Source: Amoebidium appalachense (lineage: Eukaryota; Ichthyosporea). Taken from it: a DNA stretch of 64,000 bases. The stretch spans positions 372,001 to 436,000 of the forward strand of contig CAVNZM010000017.1 of NCBI GenBank assembly GCA_963693365.1. The letters are read 5' to 3'. Shown here one piece after another: positions 41,115-64,000 of this stretch. Under the pieces are notes generated by a model. It was not told the origin of the DNA. It worked only from the letters and a program-made list of their open reading frames with translations, and did no database searches. Made by a program: the position numbers and the translations under genes. How positions within the stretch are numbered: the stretch's first letter is position 1; every line of letters starts with the position of its first letter.

Positions 41115-41850
41115 TCCTACGTAGTGACGTATTCCAACATTCTTATCCTTGAATAAAACGGCAGTAGCTTATTTAAAACGGAAAGTAAAATAGTGCAAAA
41201 ATTGGAGGCACATTCCTATCCTTAAAAACACGGGCAGTAGCTTATCAAAAATGGGCAGTAGAAAAAGTGTAAAAATTGGGGCGCATTCTTATCCTAAAAA
41301 AAAAAAAACAGGCAGTAGCAACACTAGCTTATCAGAAACGAGCGGTAGAAAAAGTGCAAAAAATGGGGCGCATTCCTATCCTTGAATAAAGCAGGCAGTA
41401 GCAATACTAGGTTTTCAGAAACGTGCAGTAGAAAACGTGCAAAAATGGGGGCGCATTTCTATCCAGTAAAAAAGCGGGCAGTAGCAATACCAGCTTATCA
41501 CAAACGGGCATTAGAAAAAGTGCAAAAATGGTGGCGCATTCCTATCCTTAAAAACAACTGCAGAAACTAATCAAACACGGGAAGTAAAAAAAGTGCCAAA
41601 ATGGGGGCACATTCCTTTCTTTAAAAAAAATGGACATTAGCTTATGAAAAATGGGCAGTAAAAAAAGTGCAAAAATGTGGGAGCACTTCTATCCTTTAAA
41701 GAAACGGGCAGTAGCAATATTAGTTTTGGATAAGCTACTGCCTTTTTTTTTTTAAGGACAGGAATGCACCCCCATTTTTGCATTTTTTTCTTCTGCCCGT
41801 TTCTGATAAGCTAGTACTGCTACTGCCCGTTTTTTCCATGAAAGGTGCCT
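41115..41850. repeat. 80-bp tandem repeat with an inverted end
   Basis: Seven or so degenerate copies carry CATTCCTATCCTT, GGGCAGTAGCTTATCA and GTGCAAAAATGGGG in order. At about 41730 the orientation flips: GATAAGCTACTGCC, AAGGACAGGAATGC and CATTTTTGCA follow on the reverse strand to about 41840. The junction therefore forms a large imperfect palindrome. Confidence 0.8.
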
Positions 41851-41959
41851 CCTAAATATGAAAGGTCCGAGTCTTCTATATAAACAGCGAAAATGGGCAG
41901 TGAACATTTGCAACATTTGCAATTTTTTCCATGTATGGAAGGTGCCTCCTCCTATATAC

Positions 41960-42321
41960 GGTGTCGGACATCGTAGATTGACCCATCCGGAAAAATAGAT
42001 CCTATAAATTTCGCGATCAAATAACTTACCCGTAGTCTATCCCAATCGGGTAAAAGACACATGTTTCGATATGTCTCATCAAGGGCTACAAACTGACGTC
42101 TCAAAACGTAAAAAATAAAAATAAAATGAAAACCGCAGATTTTTTTTCTCATCGAGAAATTTTCGGGCCAATTAGGGGGCTTGTGACGTCATCGATTGTT
42201 GCAAGCATGTTCTCGAATATCCACATATAAACTTTAGACCTTTCTTAGTGCAATCGACATATACGACGAGACCTGTCGTGTGATATTTTTGGAGTTGGAA
42301 AATTTTGATTTTTTTTTTTTT

Positions 42322-42389
<68 letters not shown>

Positions 42390-42840
42390 ATTCACTCACG
42401 GCCAGGATCGAACTGCAGCCCAAGAATCCGGGGCCGTACCGAATACATCCCTGGAGGGTTGGGTCTCATAAAAGACCTAAGCATTGCTTTTTCATATCGT
42501 TTTTCTTCTCATACACTTGCCTATTGTCACACATTACAATGTGCAGCAGCACGGTCTGAAAATGTAAAGTTTTCAGATTTTCGCGGAACTACCATCGCAT
42601 ATATGGCAGTGTTACAGGCAGGTATAGACCGTGTTAGCAACAGTGACGCAGTTATGACGTCATTTTTGTAGCTTTTAGGGGGCTTGTGACGTCATCACTT
42701 TTTAATAATGAAGATGTCGCCAAAGACCTTGTATCCCCGTGATCCCCGTGACGAGGGGTATCCAAAACTGCAAGTATCAGGTCCGTAGCGCGATCGCTTC
42801 CCTCGGGATCTAGAGGGGTCAATCTACGATGTCCGACACC
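41960..42840. mobile_element. Putative non-autonomous DNA transposon with 24-bp terminal inverted repeats
   Basis: The 24 bases at 41960-41983 are the exact reverse complement of 42817-42840, beginning GGTGTCGGACATCGTAGATT. Outside them are TATAC on the left and ATATA on the right, so a TA or TATA target duplication is possible but not proven. The 881-bp interior has no transposase frame. It holds a direct repeat of AGGGGGCTTGTGACGTCAT (about 42173 and 42675) and a 57-base G-run. The family is unknown; the structure fits a MITE-like element. Confidence 0.75.
42332..42388. repeat. Poly-G homopolymer, 57 bases, after a T-run
   Basis: T22-G57 inside the putative transposon. Comparable T-run plus G-run pairs occur at 45026-45066, 52241-52294 and 55016-55048. 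Confidence 0.88.
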
Positions 42841-43805
42841 ATATAAGCTATGGACAGAGCCTCCTATTTTTAGCACAAAAACAGGCTGTGAACATTTGGA
42901 TAATAAAAAAATAAAAAGGAGGAGGAGGGACTCGGATTCGGATTCGTGGATCATTCAGGGCGGATGTCTGGGCGGGATTTGTAGTGGTCGGATGCATTCA
43001 GGGCTCAAAGGCCTATCTGTTAGCCCTGATCACCCAGAAGGCCAAAATCCTGCTCTTTGTAGCCATGTAGTCATATCTAATGAAATGTCAGTTGGTGACG
43101 ACCGCTGAGAGTGGCTAAAGCTGACCAGTCACGTTTTAAAATCTAAAGTCACCCACACTCTTCATCAAATTATTTATCTGAATTGATGACTGCCGACAGA
43201 TCGACCAATATTGCATTGACCAACCTGATAGATCCGATCAGGGCTACAAGAGCCTAAGTTTAGTCCTTTAAGCCCCTCATGCATCTGACCAGTTGCCTAA
43301 ATCAAATATGAACCAGTCCAAATGTTTAAGTACTTTATATAAGTAACTTGCATTTGCTGTACTGGTCCGACCAGCAGACCCCACCATAGAGGCACACTTT
43401 TAAAACATGCGCATCAAACCACACGCCACTCTCCCTCACGATTTAGCGGGATATTAGTCCCAATCACATTCTGTTATGATTGTGGGGAAGAAGGAATTAA
43501 GGAACAGAAAGCGAAATTGTATACTATAGGATTTTAGGGTCGCAACCGGCATCAGAAATGAAGAAATCGACAACCAGCTTACGCATATGGATTCCTGCGC
43601 CTGTCTAACATGTCCTTTTTCTCCCAGATCCTACCCAAACAAAAACATGCTAGAAATTAAAAAGAAATCACATTTACAGCTTTTGACAAATGGTATCATT
43701 CTGCAACCAAAACCGCGACCAAGTTACTATCATTTGGAAGGGGAAAACAGGATAAAAGGAAATAAAGAGGGATAGGTGAATGTGTGTGTGTGTGTGTGTG
43801 TGTGT

Positions 43806-43842
<37 letters not shown>

Positions 43843-44124
43843 CGGGCTAGAGGGAAGACATTGTCCGCGATACACCACCAAATATGTCCTAGATAAAACG
43901 TCACGACTAATGGAGCACAGTGCTCTACTCTAGGCTCACCCCATTGGAAATATCATCGTGCAACTAATTACAGCCCACCACATGCCCCACACACCAACCC
44001 CAACATCTGATTGATGGCGCACACTGACTCACATCTTTCACAGTGTCGCCCCAACCAATGTTCAAAAGTTGCAACCAATAAACAGACACATGTCCCACAA
44101 TTCCGTGCGTGCACACGACACTCA

Positions 44125-44169
<45 letters not shown>

Positions 44170-44389
44170 AAAAGAAAGAAAGAAAAAAAGAAAAAGAAAA
44201 AAAGAAAGAAAGAAAGAAAGAAAGAAATAAAGAAAGAAAAAGAAAAAAAAAGAAAAAAGAAAAACCACCAAAACCTCAACCAAACCACACTCCAACACAT
44301 CCACAAGCACAATCTAAACACATTCCAACAAACGCACGATCAAAACAAACAACAACAAACCACCCACGATCAAAACATCCCCCAGCGTG
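42841..44389. other. Intergenic DNA downstream of the J-protein gene
   Basis: No exon recognised. Contains a (GT)n-G-run pair (43782-43842), a C-run (44127-44159) and an AAAG-rich tract (44160-44265). The 3' untranslated region of the DNAJC4-like gene should lie here on the minus strand, but no clear AATAAA was found. Confidence 0.55.
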
Positions 44390-49226
<4,837 letters not shown>

Positions 49227-50288
49227 GGTGTAGTTTGAGATAACTGCTTCGTCTGTAGTTATGCTTGAACTTGAATTACTTGACGGAAACCAAGAAAATA
49301 CTACGATGTCCTTACTCTGACCAACGGTCGATCACGGAACTGAGCGCGCATGTCCTAGCTCACATGACAACACAAGAGAAAAGAGAACCAGAAACCATTG
49401 CCAGGTGCCTCGGCTCAGTATCTTCCTCCACGCAAACCACTTCAACTCTGCACACTATGTCACTGAGTCTATGTCGTATGTACACCCGGTGTCTTTGTTG
49501 TTACCCCTCGTGACCTTACGTGTGTGCTTGTGCGTCGGGCGCAAGAGACGATCATGAAGGGCACGGCAACAACAGCCGTGGGCTGAGTGGCTCAGCTGAT
49601 TAGCCTGATTTGGCAGGTGGATCATATCCAACAAAAGTTATCCACAAAAAAATATACCTCGGATCAAGCGAGATACTTTCCGTGTCCAACAACAATCGAC
49701 GCCATTGGAAAACATGCTTATAGTTATCGGGAAAAAAAAAAGGTCTATGACATGGAGCAAGTACCCATTATTCGGCTGAGCTTTACAGCTTCACGGCTAT
49801 AATGGATATGGCAAACTCGTGATCTCAAAATAAAGGGAGAGCACACCATATGCAGGGAAAGCCAACCATCTGGCGTAGATAGAGGTCACGCCAAGAAATG
49901 CACCTTATTAAGCAGTGATTTTGACGCAGTAGTCGACAGTTTATTTCGTTTATACGGAAGATATTCACACATGATGCACAAAATGATATCACACACTGGC
50001 AAATGAATGTAATCAATCCAGCCTCACACAGTACAGGCTGGTGACACGACCCGATATTCGATCCGGGCTAACAAAAGCTACCGGGCCGACCCAGCAGCAC
50101 CACTCAACACCCTTACAGACTTATGATAACCCACCACTCACACACACACATTACACCCACTTATACGAAACCGCTAAACTCCGATCCGAGCCGGAGTTCC
50201 GAACCGAGCCAAGGGACCAACCAACAAATCACACACAGTACAACCCATTCTCACGGGCCGAATCCGAGTCGGGTTACGGGCCGGGCCA
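49227..50288. other. Intergenic DNA between the EPRS stop and the DNAJC4-like start
   Basis: No coding exon recognised. Mostly unique sequence. It should contain the 3' end of EPRS and the promoter of the J-protein gene, both read on the minus strand. Confidence 0.6.
49942..49947 (-). promoter_or_regulatory. Candidate EPRS poly(A) signal AATAAA
   Basis: Plus-strand TTTATT gives AATAAA on the minus strand about 340 bases after the EPRS stop codon. No cDNA evidence is available. Confidence 0.45.
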
Positions 50289-63838
<13,550 letters not shown>

Positions 63839-64000
63839 CTGTGTGGAAAGGAATGGTTGGAATGTGGCTGGAATGTGGTTGGAATGTGGTGCAAAAAGGA
63901 GGCCAAAGAGTGAAATCTTGTATGTACACAGCAACATGCGAGAAGGGATAGAATGCAGTATGCAGTACATAAACAAACGTTGAATGTATGTGGTTTAAAA
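63839..64000 (-). other. Partial EPRS intron at the window edge
   Basis: The acceptor CCACACAG lies directly before the exon at 63564-63838. The upstream exon is outside the window. Short repeats of GGAATGTGG(C/T)T occur at 63854-63893. Confidence 0.8.

Overview
The window is nuclear DNA of an animal or close animal relative. It holds a fused glutamyl-prolyl-tRNA synthetase, a sphingosine kinase, a Dom34-partner GTPase of the HBS1 family and a DNAJC4-like J-protein, all split into many short exons by introns, including one that looks U12-type. No species can be named. Most of the window is not coding: introns and intergenic DNA are packed with (TG/CA)n arrays, poly-G/poly-C runs of up to about 57 bases, purine tracts, minisatellites and a satellite block.

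Layout. 1-2.4 kb: no recognised gene. 2.38-2.86 kb (-): one exon of an unidentified protein. 3.08 kb (-): tRNA-Pro(AGG); a second copy lies at 6.75 kb (-) inside an HBS1 intron. 3.55-26.42 kb (-): HBS1-like gene, 18 exons that join into a continuous frame of about 1,043 codons, with a 5.3-kb minisatellite in one intron. 26.42-27.01 kb: short divergent promoter interval. 27.01-33.33 kb (+): sphingosine kinase, nine exons, 356 residues. 33.3-44.4 kb: gene-free DNA with a degenerate 60-bp satellite (35.6-40.3 kb), an 80-bp repeat cluster with an inversion, and an 881-bp element bounded by 24-bp perfect terminal inverted repeats. 44.39-49.23 kb (-): DNAJC4-like J-protein, eight exons, 223 residues. 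50.29-63.84 kb (-): 21 exons of the bifunctional EPRS from the C-terminal half of its GluRS catalytic region to the stop; the 5' end lies beyond the window.

The gene models were built by hand. Exon ends were placed where consensus splice sites keep codon phase and where the spliced protein matches the known family. Every junction keeps phase except one in EPRS, at a C-run (56,090). The strongest unexplained pattern is that many introns begin directly in a (GT)n array or end directly in a (CA)n-CAG array, so the microsatellite itself forms the splice site.

The proteins are housekeeping ones: HBS1 in ribosome rescue, EPRS and tRNA-Pro in translation, the J-protein as a probable mitochondrial cochaperone, and sphingosine kinase in lipid signalling. 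Only HBS1 and the sphingosine kinase, which share one upstream interval, look likely to be co-regulated.
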